Shown: positions 38,462 through 46,405 of the stretch, piece by piece | How the letters are laid out: every line of letters begins with the position of its first letter | Numbering within the stretch: position 1 is the stretch's first letter | NCBI GenBank assembly: GCA_965215995.1 | Contig: OZ244128.1 | Span: 4,774,001-4,838,000 of the forward strand | Source: SZUA-309 sp965215995 | Lineage (GTDB): Bacteria; Pseudomonadota; Gammaproteobacteria; Pseudomonadales; Azotimanducaceae | Length of the DNA: 64,000 nt | Direction of reading: 5' to 3' | Notes under the pieces: generated by a model | What the model was told of the DNA's origin: nothing | What the model saw: the letters and a program-made list of their open reading frames with translations, nothing else | Database searches by the model: none | Translations under genes and position numbers: made by a program

Positions 38462-39448
38462 GTGAAAGACGTACAGACCAGCACGCTGGTGAGATCCGGC
38501 CCACGGATCGTGGAGGTGGGCGAGGAGGCTGCTGGTCAGCGTGTTGACAATTATCTGACCAGAATTCTCAAGGATGTCCCGAAAAGCCGGATCTACCAGA
38601 TGATCCGGAAAGGGGAGGTGCGGGTAAACAAGGGCCGGGTGAAGCCCACGAGAAAGCTGAACGCGGGAGATATGCTGAGGATTCCACCGGTCCGGAGGCG
38701 ACCGGACAGCGAAGAGCCGTTCATCGGATCCCAACAGTTGGCCGAGCTTCAGACAGCGATTCTGCATGAAGACGATCGGCTGATCGTGCTCAACAAACCG
38801 GCGGGGATCGCGGTGCACGGTGGCAGTGGCGTGAGCCATGGCGTCATCGAAGGATTGCGCCGGTTGCGACCGGCCTGCGCGCTGGAGCTCGTGCACAGGC
38901 TCGACCGGGAAACCTCCGGCTGTCTGCTGATCTCGAAGCGGCGCTCCACGCTGCGCGCCCTGCACGAACTGATCCGTACCGGTGCGCTGGTGAAAGACTA
39001 TCGATTGATCGTCCGGGGTGTCTGGCCGCAGGAACTGGATCGTGTGGATGTGCCCTTGCACAAGTACGTGACCAGAAGCGGCGAACGGCGGGTGAAGGTG
39101 AGTGAGCAAGGGAAGCAAAGCCTGACCGGTTTCGAGGTGATATCCAGTGCTGCATCAGCAACCCTGCTGAAGGCGACGCTACATACCGGACGCACCCATC
39201 AGTTGCGCGTGCATTGCCGTCATGTCGGACACGGAATCCTGGGCGATGAAAAGTACGGCAGCGACGCGGAACAGGCTGAAGATCGGGCGTTGGAGATCAC
39301 GAGGCTGTGCCTGCATGCACAGCGAATAGCGTTGCCGGATGGCACCGTCTTCGAAGCACCGGTGCCTGAAGGGTTCCAGCGGATCTGGCGCAGATTGGAA
39401 CAGGCTGAGACTGCTGGATCAACCGGAACGGTCACCGAGTACCGGTAA
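38462..39448 (+). CDS. rluC: 23S rRNA pseudouridine synthase RluC
   Basis: An RluA-family pseudouridine synthase of 328 residues, diverging from rne as in E. coli, where RluC modifies U955, U2504 and U2580 of 23S rRNA. An S4 RNA-binding domain spans about residues 25-75 (QRVDNYLTRILKDVPKSRI onward). The catalytic Asp is D148 in ELVHRLDRETSG. LHTGRTHQLRVHCRHVGHGILGDEKYG is the conserved C-terminal part. The GTG at 38462 is used, and gene neighbourhood supports the RluC rather than RluD assignment. Confidence 0.92.
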   Translation: MKDVQTSTLVRSGPRIVEVGEEAAGQRVDNYLTRILKDVPKSRIYQMIRKGEVRVNKGRVKPTRKLNAGDMLRIPPVRRRPDSEEPFIGSQQLAELQTAILHEDDRLIVLNKPAGIAVHGGSGVSHGVIEGLRRLRPACALELVHRLDRETSGCLLISKRRSTLRALHELIRTGALVKDYRLIVRGVWPQELDRVDVPLHKYVTRSGERRVKVSEQGKQSLTGFEVISSAASATLLKATLHTGRTHQLRVHCRHVGHGILGDEKYGSDAEQAEDRALEITRLCLHAQRIALPDGTVFEAPVPEGFQRIWRRLEQAETAGSTGTVTEYR

Positions 39449-40027
39449 CCCAGCCCGCTCCAGCATGCCGCACAGTGCGATCAGCGGCAGCCCGACCAGC
39501 GCATTGGGATCGTCTCCACCCAGCCGCTCGAACAGGGCAATTCCCAGCCCTTCGGACTTGAATGCGCCCGCGCAGTCCAGTGGCTGCTCGCGGGTCACGT
39601 AGTCGGCGATCTGATCCGCACTGAGTTTGCGAAACCGCACCGGGGTCTCGACGAGCTCGAAGTCGACCACCCGGACCTTGGGCTCAGAGGCATCCCTTGC
39701 GCGGGCAAGGCACAAGCCGGTGAGGAATGTCACTTCCCTGCCAGAGAGACGGGCGAGCTGATCCCGGGCATTCTCTTCCGTGCCCGGCTTGCCCAGAATC
39801 TGGCCGTCAACCGCGGCGAGCTGATCTGAGCCGATTACCAGGGCGTGAGTCAGCTTCCGTGCCACCGCCTCGGCCTTTGCCACCGACAGGCGGGATACCA
39901 GCGCCTCTGGCGACTCCCCTGGCTTAGGTGATTCATCCACCTCGGGTGCTTTCGTCTCGAACGGCAGGCCCAGCCTATCCAGCAGGGATTTGCGGTATTG
40001 GGACGTAGAGGCGAGAACGAGCTTCAT
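39419..40027 (-). CDS. Maf-family nucleoside triphosphate pyrophosphatase (YceF type)
   Basis: A 202-residue Maf protein. From ATG 40027 it begins KLVLASTSQYRKSLLDRLG, the family N terminus, and has the catalytic SDQLAAVDGQILGKPG segment near residue 68 and the C-terminal NALVGLPLIAL. Maf/YceF proteins hydrolyse modified or canonical NTPs such as m7GTP and prevent their incorporation into nucleic acids. Position next to yceD-rpmF matches E. coli yceF. Its 3' end overlaps the rluC end convergently by about 30 bp. Confidence 0.92.
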   Translation of the reverse strand: MKLVLASTSQYRKSLLDRLGLPFETKAPEVDESPKPGESPEALVSRLSVAKAEAVARKLTHALVIGSDQLAAVDGQILGKPGTEENARDQLARLSGREVTFLTGLCLARARDASEPKVRVVDFELVETPVRFRKLSADQIADYVTREQPLDCAGAFKSEGLGIALFERLGGDDPNALVGLPLIALCGMLERAGLPVLGDRSG

Positions 40028-40140
40028 CTGAACGGATCGCATATTGATGAAAAAAGACCTTTGAAAATAGCACCTTAAGTACGTTTCAGGGCCTCGGATT
40101 CAGAGCCATGATGCTCTTTACAGGCGCAGGAAGGGTACCT

Positions 40141-40788
40141 ATGATTGCGCCCGCTATGAATACCCGCCCTCAGGAAGTCCTGTCTTATCGGGACCTGGCG
40201 AGGCAGCAAGCGCGGATCAGCAGGCGAGTAGGCCTGGAAGCGCTTCCCCGGCTCAAGGAACTGGTCGATGCAGCAGATGTTACCGAGGTGGGGTGCCGCG
40301 TCGGTAGTGAAACCGATGAGGCATTCGAGGTGAGACTTCAGTTCAGCATCGATGCCAGAGGGTGCAGCCGAGTGGAAGGCGAACTGAGCGGGCGCATCGG
40401 ACTGGCCTGCAACGGCTGTGCCGAGGTTGTGGCCCACCCGCTGAACCTGACATTCAGTTGTGTGATCGCGGAGACGGAAGCGATCGCCCATGGTCTGGTG
40501 GAGGACAGCCGCGCGGCCGGTGATGGCATGCTGGCAGAAGACGTGCTGGTTGCCGGTGGCGCTGAGGTTACGGTGACGCAGATCATCGAGGACGAGATCC
40601 TCCTGAGTCTGCCGGAGCGGCTCTGCACCAGCGAACCCTGTGGACGGGCACCTGAACTGGCCTATCCGGCATCGGGCAGGCACTTGGCCGATACAGGTAT
40701 CGGTGCTGAGGCCTCGGATGAAGATGAAAACCCGTTCAGCGTTCTGGCCGGGTTGAAGCTCGGCAGCGCTGAGCCGGACGAACGATAG
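40141..40788 (+). CDS. yceD: YceD family protein (DUF177)
   Basis: A 215-residue protein of the DUF177 family, which lies just upstream of rpmF in most bacteria and has been linked to 23S rRNA metabolism and ribosome assembly. The Cys pair in GLACNGCAEVVAHPL near residue 98 and the C-terminal ENPFSVLAGLKLG are typical. I took ATG 40141 because AGGAAGG lies five bases before it; the next ATG at 40156 has none. At 215 residues it is longer than the E. coli protein (about 173). Confidence 0.88.
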   Translation: MIAPAMNTRPQEVLSYRDLARQQARISRRVGLEALPRLKELVDAADVTEVGCRVGSETDEAFEVRLQFSIDARGCSRVEGELSGRIGLACNGCAEVVAHPLNLTFSCVIAETEAIAHGLVEDSRAAGDGMLAEDVLVAGGAEVTVTQIIEDEILLSLPERLCTSEPCGRAPELAYPASGRHLADTGIGAEASDEDENPFSVLAGLKLGSAEPDER

Positions 40789-40851
40789 CGACTGAAAAAT
40801 CGATTATGGAACTGACGGTCGTCGTCGACCGTTCGAACAACGGAGGCCAGC

Positions 40852-41019
40852 ATGGCAGTCCAGCAGAACAAAGTAACCCGATCCAAGCGCGGCAAGCGTC
40901 GTTCTCACGATTCCCTCGCCAAGCCGACCCTGTCCATCGAGCCGATGACGGGTGAAACCCATCGTCGCCACCACGTGAGCTCCGATGGTTACTACAAAGG
41001 TAAGAAGGTCGTCGACTGA
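40852..41019 (+). CDS. rpmF: 50S ribosomal protein L32
   Basis: A 55-residue protein starting MAVQQNKVTRSKRGKRRSHD and ending SDGYYKGKKVVD, matching bacterial L32 throughout, including the THRRHHVS segment. The start ATG at 40852 is preceded by GGAGG. It lies 63 bp after yceD in the conserved yceD-rpmF order. Zinc-binding cysteines are absent, as in the Cys-free L32 form of many gammaproteobacteria. Confidence 0.97.
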   Translation: MAVQQNKVTRSKRGKRRSHDSLAKPTLSIEPMTGETHRRHHVSSDGYYKGKKVVD

Positions 41020-41279
41020 ATCGGCTGCCTGCTCGGGATGCCCGACTCCGGCGCTTCTACTCACAACTCAACAGATCGCTCCAGTCGCGCGATCTGAACG
41101 CTCACCGGGAAGTGTCCAGTGCGGGCGGGAATCACCTCGCTCGGTTTGTTGGTGTGTGTAGTTCTAATTGCGGGTACATTCTCAACTCACATTCACTCAG
41201 TGGGTCGTCTAGCCGTCGACAGTCCTTGAGACGATAGTCGGTCAAGAGATCCAGTCAGCAACACTCGGGAGGATTGCGG
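41020..41279 (+). promoter_or_regulatory. rpmF-fabD spacer with hairpin
   Basis: A 260-bp gap where most relatives have plsX and fabH. It holds an 8-bp stem, CAGATCGC at 41072-41079 with GCGATCTG at 41089-41096, without a following T-run, and a strong ribosome site GGGAGG seven bases before the fabD ATG. It may contain a fabD promoter, but I cannot place one with confidence. No remnant of plsX or fabH is visible. Confidence 0.45.
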
Positions 41280-42194
41280 ATGAGTCTTGGGTTTGTATTC
41301 CCTGGCCAAGGGTCGCAAACGGTAGGCATGCTCAATGAGATGGCCGAGAGGCATCAGCTGGTGCGGGAAACGTTCGACGAGGCCGGTGAAGTGCTGGGTC
41401 TGGACATGTGGCACCTGGTTTCCGAAGGCCCCCAGGAGCGGCTCAATCAGACTGAGATTACCCAACCTGTGTTGCTGACGGCCAGCACCGCGCTCTGGCG
41501 GGCCTGGCAGGCTGAGAACGGCCGCCATCCTGACATACTTGCCGGGCACAGCCTCGGCGAGTACTCGGCGCTGGTCTCTGCCGGTGCGCTGACCTTCGCT
41601 GAAGGCGTAGCGCTGGTGCATAAGCGTGGCAAGCTGATGCAGGAGGCCGTTCCGGAAGGCGAAGGCGCGATGGCTGCCATTCTCGGTCTGGACGACGATG
41701 TGGTTGCCGAGTGCTGTGCGAAGGTGGACGGCGTGGTCAGCCCTGCGAACTTCAACGCGCCGAGCCAGGTTGTAATCGCGGGATCTGCGGCAGCGGTCGC
41801 GCAGGCCGTGGAGGTCTGCAATGAAGCCGGCGCGCGCAAAGCGGTGCCGCTGCAGGTGAGCGGACCTTTCCATTGCGAGTTGATGGCACCAGCCAAGGTC
41901 GGCTTCGCGGAAGCGCTGGCAGACGTTGAGCTCAAAATGCCCGAGATCCCCGTGCTGCACAACGTGGACGCTGCGGTGGCGGCGGATCTCGCTGACCTGC
42001 GTAACAAGCTGATGGAGCAGATTGCGCGACCAGTGCAATGGACCCGATGCATGCAGGCCATGATCGACGCCGGTGCGGATCAGTTCGTCGAGTGCGGCGC
42101 CGGTAAGGTGCTGGCCGGTCTGATCAAGCGAATCGATCGCAAGATGCCGGTGCATAACATCGATTCGCCAGAGGCCTTCGCGGCTGCGCTTTGA
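41280..42194 (+). CDS. fabD: Malonyl-CoA-ACP transacylase FabD
   Basis: Transfers malonyl groups from CoA to acyl carrier protein. The 304-residue protein begins LGFVFPGQGSQTVGM. The nucleophile Ser91 is in AGHSLGEYSAL, the catalytic His in SGPFHCELM near residue 200 and the substrate Arg in the conserved ALVHKRGKLMQEA. ATG 41280 is chosen over the TTG two codons upstream because it gives the family start and a well-spaced GGGAGG. Confidence 0.97.
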   Translation: MSLGFVFPGQGSQTVGMLNEMAERHQLVRETFDEAGEVLGLDMWHLVSEGPQERLNQTEITQPVLLTASTALWRAWQAENGRHPDILAGHSLGEYSALVSAGALTFAEGVALVHKRGKLMQEAVPEGEGAMAAILGLDDDVVAECCAKVDGVVSPANFNAPSQVVIAGSAAAVAQAVEVCNEAGARKAVPLQVSGPFHCELMAPAKVGFAEALADVELKMPEIPVLHNVDAAVAADLADLRNKLMEQIARPVQWTRCMQAMIDAGADQFVECGAGKVLAGLIKRIDRKMPVHNIDSPEAFAAAL

Positions 42195-42266
42195 TCGCCT
42201 CTGCACAGCCACCTTTAACTAGTACGGCCCACAACACGCCAACGAACAGATTAAGAGCAGGCAGCT

Positions 42267-42998
42267 ATGACAGCAGAAGCTAAGGTCGCACTGGTTACGG
42301 GAGCAAGTCGTGGCATCGGTGCCGCCATCGCCGAAGCGCTCACGGTGGATCACTTCGTGATTGGCACGGCGACCAGTGATGAGGGTGCGGCTGCCATCGC
42401 CGAAGCGCTGGGGGAGCAGGGGGCGGGAATGGCGGTTCGGGTCGATGATGACGAATCGGTCGAGTCTTTTTACGCCGCTCTCGGTGAGCAGAATCACACT
42501 CCGTTGGTCGTGGTAAACAACGCCGGGATCACGGGCGACAATCTGCTGCTGCGCATGAAACCGCAAGAGTGGTTGTCTGTGGTCAATACCAACCTCAACG
42601 GTCTGTATAGGATGGTTAAGCCGGTGCTTCGGGGCATGATGAAAGCCCGCTACGGGCGCATCATCAACGTGAGTTCAGTTGTCGCTCGTATGGGCAATCC
42701 AGGTCAGAGTAACTACGTGGCCAGCAAGTCAGGCATCGAAGGCTTCACCCGATCACTTGCCCAGGAGGTCGGGTCTCGTGGCATCACGGTCAATGCGGTG
42801 GCCCCCGGGTTCATCGAAACGGACATGACCGCAGCGCTGGAAGAGGATCAGGTGGAGCTGATGGCCAGCCGGATCCCACTCGGGACACTGGGTCGGGCAG
42901 AGGATGTGGCGAATGCGGTTGCGTTTCTCGCCAGCGACAAGGCGGCCTACATAACGGGCGAAACACTGCACGTGAACGGTGGCCTGTACATGGGCTGA
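42267..42998 (+). CDS. fabG: 3-oxoacyl-ACP reductase FabG
   Basis: The NADPH-dependent ketoreductase of type II fatty-acid synthesis. A 243-residue short-chain dehydrogenase with VTGASRGIGAAIA (cofactor), VVNNAGITGDNLL, catalytic Ser in INVSSVV, Tyr-x-x-x-Lys in NYVASKSG and APGFIETDMT. Its place between fabD and acpP decides FabG among the many SDRs. It starts 72 bp after fabD with a purine-rich ribosome site (AAGAGCAGGCAGCT) near the ATG. Confidence 0.96.
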   Translation: MTAEAKVALVTGASRGIGAAIAEALTVDHFVIGTATSDEGAAAIAEALGEQGAGMAVRVDDDESVESFYAALGEQNHTPLVVVNNAGITGDNLLLRMKPQEWLSVVNTNLNGLYRMVKPVLRGMMKARYGRIINVSSVVARMGNPGQSNYVASKSGIEGFTRSLAQEVGSRGITVNAVAPGFIETDMTAALEEDQVELMASRIPLGTLGRAEDVANAVAFLASDKAAYITGETLHVNGGLYMG

Positions 42999-43106
42999 AA
43001 CGGCAACTAGCTGCCGCGGAGACGGCGAATGGGCTTGCCCTTGGGAGCCACTGAAAACGCGGTTGTCGGGAGTGCGAGGACCAGAATTGTCAACATTGGC
43101 GTCAAC

Positions 43107-43135
43107 TTGAATTGGGTATGGGCCGACTATAGAAT
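43107..43135 (+). promoter_or_regulatory. Probable acpP promoter
   Basis: TTGAAT at 43107-43112 and TATAGAAT at 43128-43135 form a sigma-70-like promoter with a 15-base spacer, slightly short. It sits about 50 bp before acpP in a 184-bp gap after fabG. A separate acpP promoter is expected because this abundant protein needs more transcript than its neighbours. Confidence 0.4.
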
Positions 43136-43182
43136 GCGCGTCGCCCTGCACCCCAGGAACCAGATTGGGAGATCCCTGCGTA

Positions 43183-43416
43183 ATGAGCAGTGTAGAAGAA
43201 CGTGTTAAGAAACTGATTTGCGAGCAACTCGGCGTCAAGGAAGAAGAGGTCAAGGACGAGGCATCCTTTGTCGAAGATCTCGGCGCTGATTCTCTCGATA
43301 CGGTAGAGCTTGTGATGGCCCTCGAAGAGGAATTCGAGACGGAGATTCCTGACGAGGAAGCCGAAAAAATCACCACCGTCAAAGAGGCCATCGGTTACAT
43401 ACTGGCGCACCAGTAA
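43183..43416 (+). CDS. acpP: Acyl carrier protein
   Basis: A 77-residue acidic helical protein carrying growing acyl chains on 4'-phosphopantetheine. The attachment Ser37 is in GADSLDTVELVMALEEEF, as in E. coli AcpP. ATG 43183 gives the usual length. It also donates acyl groups to lipid A and phospholipid synthesis. The next stretch contains stem-loops before fabF. Confidence 0.98.
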   Translation: MSSVEERVKKLICEQLGVKEEEVKDEASFVEDLGADSLDTVELVMALEEEFETEIPDEEAEKITTVKEAIGYILAHQ

Positions 43417-43444
43417 GTCCGAACCTCATCACCGCGTTAGACTG

Positions 43445-43505
43445 GAAGCCGCATCTGCGTAACCGTAGAGCGGCTTCTTGCGTTTGGGTCCGGTAATCCG
43501 GACCC
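43445..43505 (+). terminator. Tandem hairpins between acpP and fabF
   Basis: Two stems follow acpP. GAAGCCGC (43445-43452) pairs with GCGGCTTC (43470-43477) and is followed by TTGCGTTT, a terminator-like layout with an imperfect T-run. GGGTCCGG (43486-43493) pairs with CCGGACCC (43498-43505) across a TAAT loop. They probably act as a partial terminator or a 3' stabiliser that sets acpP above fabF. Confidence 0.55.
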
Positions 43506-43535
43506 GCCTCGAGCGGGTAGCAAAGGTAAACAGCC

Positions 43536-44771
43536 ATGAGCAGAAGAAGAGTGGTAGTGACCGGTATGGGTGTCATATCACCCATCGGCAATTCGGTAGA
43601 AAGCGCGTGGGAAAACGCCCTGGCCGGCAAGAGCGGCGCAAACCGGATCGAGTTCTTCGATGTGGAGGATTACAGCGTCAAGATCTGCGCCTCGGTCAAG
43701 GACTTCGAAGTCACCGACTACATGGATAAGAAAGAGGCCAGGCGTCTGGATACCTTCATTCAGTACGGTATGGCTGCCGGGATCGATGCGATCAGCGACG
43801 CCGGACTGGACGCTCATCCGGATGACGCGGACAGAATCGGTGTGGCCATTGGCTCCGGCATCGGGGGCATCAACACCATTGAGAACACCCACTCCGTTCT
43901 GCTGAAGAGTGGCCCGCGACGGGTATCTCCGTTTTTCGTGCCGAGCAGCGTGATCAACATGATTTCCGGCAATCTGTCGATCCGCTATGGCTTCAAGGGG
44001 CCCAACATCGCAATTGTCACTGCCTGCACAACAGGCACGCACAACATCGGCGTGGGCGCGCGCATGATCCAGTACGGCGATGCGGACGTGATGGTCGTTG
44101 GTGGCGCGGAACAGGCGGCGTCTCCGATCACCATGGCTGCTTTCGCGTCCATGAAGGCACTATCCACTCGAAACGATGAGCCGGAGAAGGCCAGTCGGCC
44201 ATGGGATGCGGATCGCGATGGCTTTCTGCTCGGCGATGGGGCCGGTGTGCTGGTGCTCGAAGAGTACGAGCGAGCCAAGGCCCGCGGGGCGAAGATCTAC
44301 TGCGAAATCGCTGGCTTTGGCATGAGTGGCGATGCTTTCCACATCACCAGCCCTGCAGAAGATGGTGCCGGGGCGGTCGCCTCCATGCGCAATGCGCTCA
44401 ACGATGCGGGCATGAATTCGGAGGATGTGGACTACGTCAACGCACACGGCACATCCACCCCACTGGGTGACGTGGCGGAGACGCTGGCGATCAAGCAGAT
44501 CTTCGGCGCCGATACCAAGGTGGCGGTGAGCTCGTCGAAATCCATGATCGGCCATTTGCTGGGTGCCGCAGGTGCGGTGGAAGGCATTCTGTCCATCCTG
44601 GCAGTTGCCAACGACGCCATTGCGCCCACTATCAACCTGGACAATCCGGGTGAGGGCTGTGACCTGGACTACGTGCCCAACACCGCTCGGAACACGCCGG
44701 TACGCGCAGCGCTGTCCAACAGCTTTGGTTTCGGTGGTACGAACGGCACCGTGATCTTCAGCAAGGTCTGA
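43536..44771 (+). CDS. fabF: 3-oxoacyl-ACP synthase II FabF
   Basis: The elongating condensing enzyme. The 411-residue thiolase-fold protein has the nucleophilic Cys near residue 163 in VTACTTGTHN, the two histidines in YVNAHGTSTPLGD and KSMIGHLLGAAGA, and the final NSFGFGGTNGT. Length matches E. coli FabF (413). The start ATG follows the acpP hairpins by about 30 bases. With fabH missing here, initiation must be encoded elsewhere or by another enzyme. Confidence 0.97.
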   Translation: MSRRRVVVTGMGVISPIGNSVESAWENALAGKSGANRIEFFDVEDYSVKICASVKDFEVTDYMDKKEARRLDTFIQYGMAAGIDAISDAGLDAHPDDADRIGVAIGSGIGGINTIENTHSVLLKSGPRRVSPFFVPSSVINMISGNLSIRYGFKGPNIAIVTACTTGTHNIGVGARMIQYGDADVMVVGGAEQAASPITMAAFASMKALSTRNDEPEKASRPWDADRDGFLLGDGAGVLVLEEYERAKARGAKIYCEIAGFGMSGDAFHITSPAEDGAGAVASMRNALNDAGMNSEDVDYVNAHGTSTPLGDVAETLAIKQIFGADTKVAVSSSKSMIGHLLGAAGAVEGILSILAVANDAIAPTINLDNPGEGCDLDYVPNTARNTPVRAALSNSFGFGGTNGTVIFSKV

Positions 44772-44789
44772 TTGCACTACAATGGCCGG

Positions 44790-45788
44790 GTGAGCACCCT
44801 CGCCAAAATTTTCCTGACCGCCGCGGTTCTGGCTGCTCTGGCGGCAGCTGCTGCTGCTCTGTATGTGAAGTCATGGCAGAACCAGCCGTTGCGCGTGTCA
44901 GAGGATGTGAAGGTGATGCTTGCGCCTGGACAGTCGTTCTCGGTTTTTGCGCGCCAGTTGGAAGATCAGGGGCTGCTGCATGGTGCCCGACTCTGGTCCG
45001 TGCTCGCCCGCCTGGATGGCTCCGCGCGCCGGGTACAGGCGGGCGAGTACTGGCTCAAGGTTGACGATCGACCCGCTGATCTCCTCGATCGGTTGCTGAC
45101 GGGTGAGGTGGTTCGCTACGAGGTCAAGCTGATTGAAGGCTGGACCCTGGCGGAAGCATTGGCCACGTTGTCCGTTCACCCGGATCTCGAGCACGAGCTG
45201 ATGGGCGCGGATGAGTCGACGGTGCTTGGTGTGCTCGGCCTGCCGGAAGGGCATGGTGAAGGTCTCTTCTTCCCGGACACCTATCAGTTCGTACGAGGCG
45301 CCAGTGATGCGGACATTCTCCGTCGTGCTTACGGAAAACTGCAGGAGGAGCTGGCAGCGGCCTGGCAGACCCGGGATGCCGGACTACCCTACGACTCCCC
45401 TTACGATGCACTGATCGTAGCTTCGCTGATCGAGAAGGAAACGGGCCGGGATGAGGATCGGGCCAACATCGCGCAGGTTTTCGTCAGCCGGTTGCATCGG
45501 GGTATGCGGCTGCAGACAGATCCCAGCGTGATCTACGGGGTGGGTTCGGCCTTTGATGGGGATCTGACCCGTCGTCATCTCAGAACCGACACCCCGTACA
45601 ACACATACACGCGACATGGCCTGCCGCCTACACCCATAGCCCTGGTCGGACGGAAATCGTTGCAAGCGGCAATGCATCCAGCACCAGGGGAATTCCTCTA
45701 TTTCGTGAGCCGGGGGGATGGCTCGAGTCACTTTTCCGTGAGCCTGGAAGAGCATCAGGCTGCCGTCCGACGGTATCAGCTCCAATGA
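44790..45788 (+). CDS. mltG: Endolytic murein transglycosylase MltG
   Basis: Cleaves nascent glycan strands in the inner membrane. The 332-residue protein has one N-terminal helix (residues 7-26), a LysM-like part (DVKVMLAPGQSFSVFARQL) and the YceG domain with GEYWLKVDDRPADLLDRLLTG and the catalytic Glu near residue 214 in VASLIEKETGRDEDR. GLPPTPIALVGRKSLQAAMHP is the family ending. GTG 44790 is preferred over the TTG 18 bases upstream. pabC, which usually precedes mltG, is absent. Confidence 0.93.
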   Translation: MSTLAKIFLTAAVLAALAAAAAALYVKSWQNQPLRVSEDVKVMLAPGQSFSVFARQLEDQGLLHGARLWSVLARLDGSARRVQAGEYWLKVDDRPADLLDRLLTGEVVRYEVKLIEGWTLAEALATLSVHPDLEHELMGADESTVLGVLGLPEGHGEGLFFPDTYQFVRGASDADILRRAYGKLQEELAAAWQTRDAGLPYDSPYDALIVASLIEKETGRDEDRANIAQVFVSRLHRGMRLQTDPSVIYGVGSAFDGDLTRRHLRTDTPYNTYTRHGLPPTPIALVGRKSLQAAMHPAPGEFLYFVSRGDGSSHFSVSLEEHQAAVRRYQLQ

Positions 45789-46405
45789 GCGGACGCTTCA
45801 TCACGCTGGAGGGTGGGGAAGGGGTTGGCAAGTCCACGAACCTGGCGCTGGTTGTCGAGCTGATCGAGGCGCAGGGTCATTCGGTGGTCAGCACGCGAGA
45901 GCCTGGTGGCACGCCGCTTGCCGAAGAGATTCGCGATCTGATTCTCGGGGTGCGGGATGAGCCGGTGCACGGTCTGACCGAGCTGCTGCTCATCTTCGCT
46001 GCCAGGGCTCAGCACCTGGAAAGCGTCATCAGGCCGGCCCTGGCAGCCGATCAGTGGGTGGTCTGCGATCGCTTTACCGACGCCACCTATGCATACCAGG
46101 GCGGCGGCAGGCAGCTGCCATTGGCGCAGATTCACGCCCTCGAGACGCTGGTGCAGGGGGGGCTGCAGCCGGATCTCACCCTGTATCTGGATGTGCCTCC
46201 CGACGTCGGGCACAGCCGGATCAGCGATCGGTCGCACGACCGGCTGGAGCAGGAAGCCCAAGATTTTCACCAGCGGGTGCGAGCGGCCTATCTGGATCGC
46301 GCGGCTCGGGAGTCGCGCATTCGCGTGGTGGATGCGTCCGTTCCCTTGGCGGCTGTGCAGGACAGCATTCGCAACACCATCAAAGCGTTCATGAGCCCAT
46401 CGTGA
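45785..46405 (+). CDS. tmk: Thymidylate kinase
   Basis: Phosphorylates dTMP to dTDP. The 206-residue P-loop kinase has LEGGEGVGKSTN near residues 8-19, TREPGGTPLAEEIR (the DRX-site partner), CDRFTDATYAYQGGGR near 97 and LYLDVPPDVGHSRISDR with the lid. The ATG overlaps the mltG stop and the stop overlaps holB (GTGA), matching the order mltG-tmk-holB of E. coli. Confidence 0.96.
   Translation: MSGRFITLEGGEGVGKSTNLALVVELIEAQGHSVVSTREPGGTPLAEEIRDLILGVRDEPVHGLTELLLIFAARAQHLESVIRPALAADQWVVCDRFTDATYAYQGGGRQLPLAQIHALETLVQGGLQPDLTLYLDVPPDVGHSRISDRSHDRLEQEAQDFHQRVRAAYLDRAARESRIRVVDASVPLAAVQDSIRNTIKAFMSPS

Noticed and set aside
40108..40140. Longer yceD start at 40108
   Set aside because: It would place the AGGAAGG ribosome site inside the coding region; ATG 40141 fits that site.
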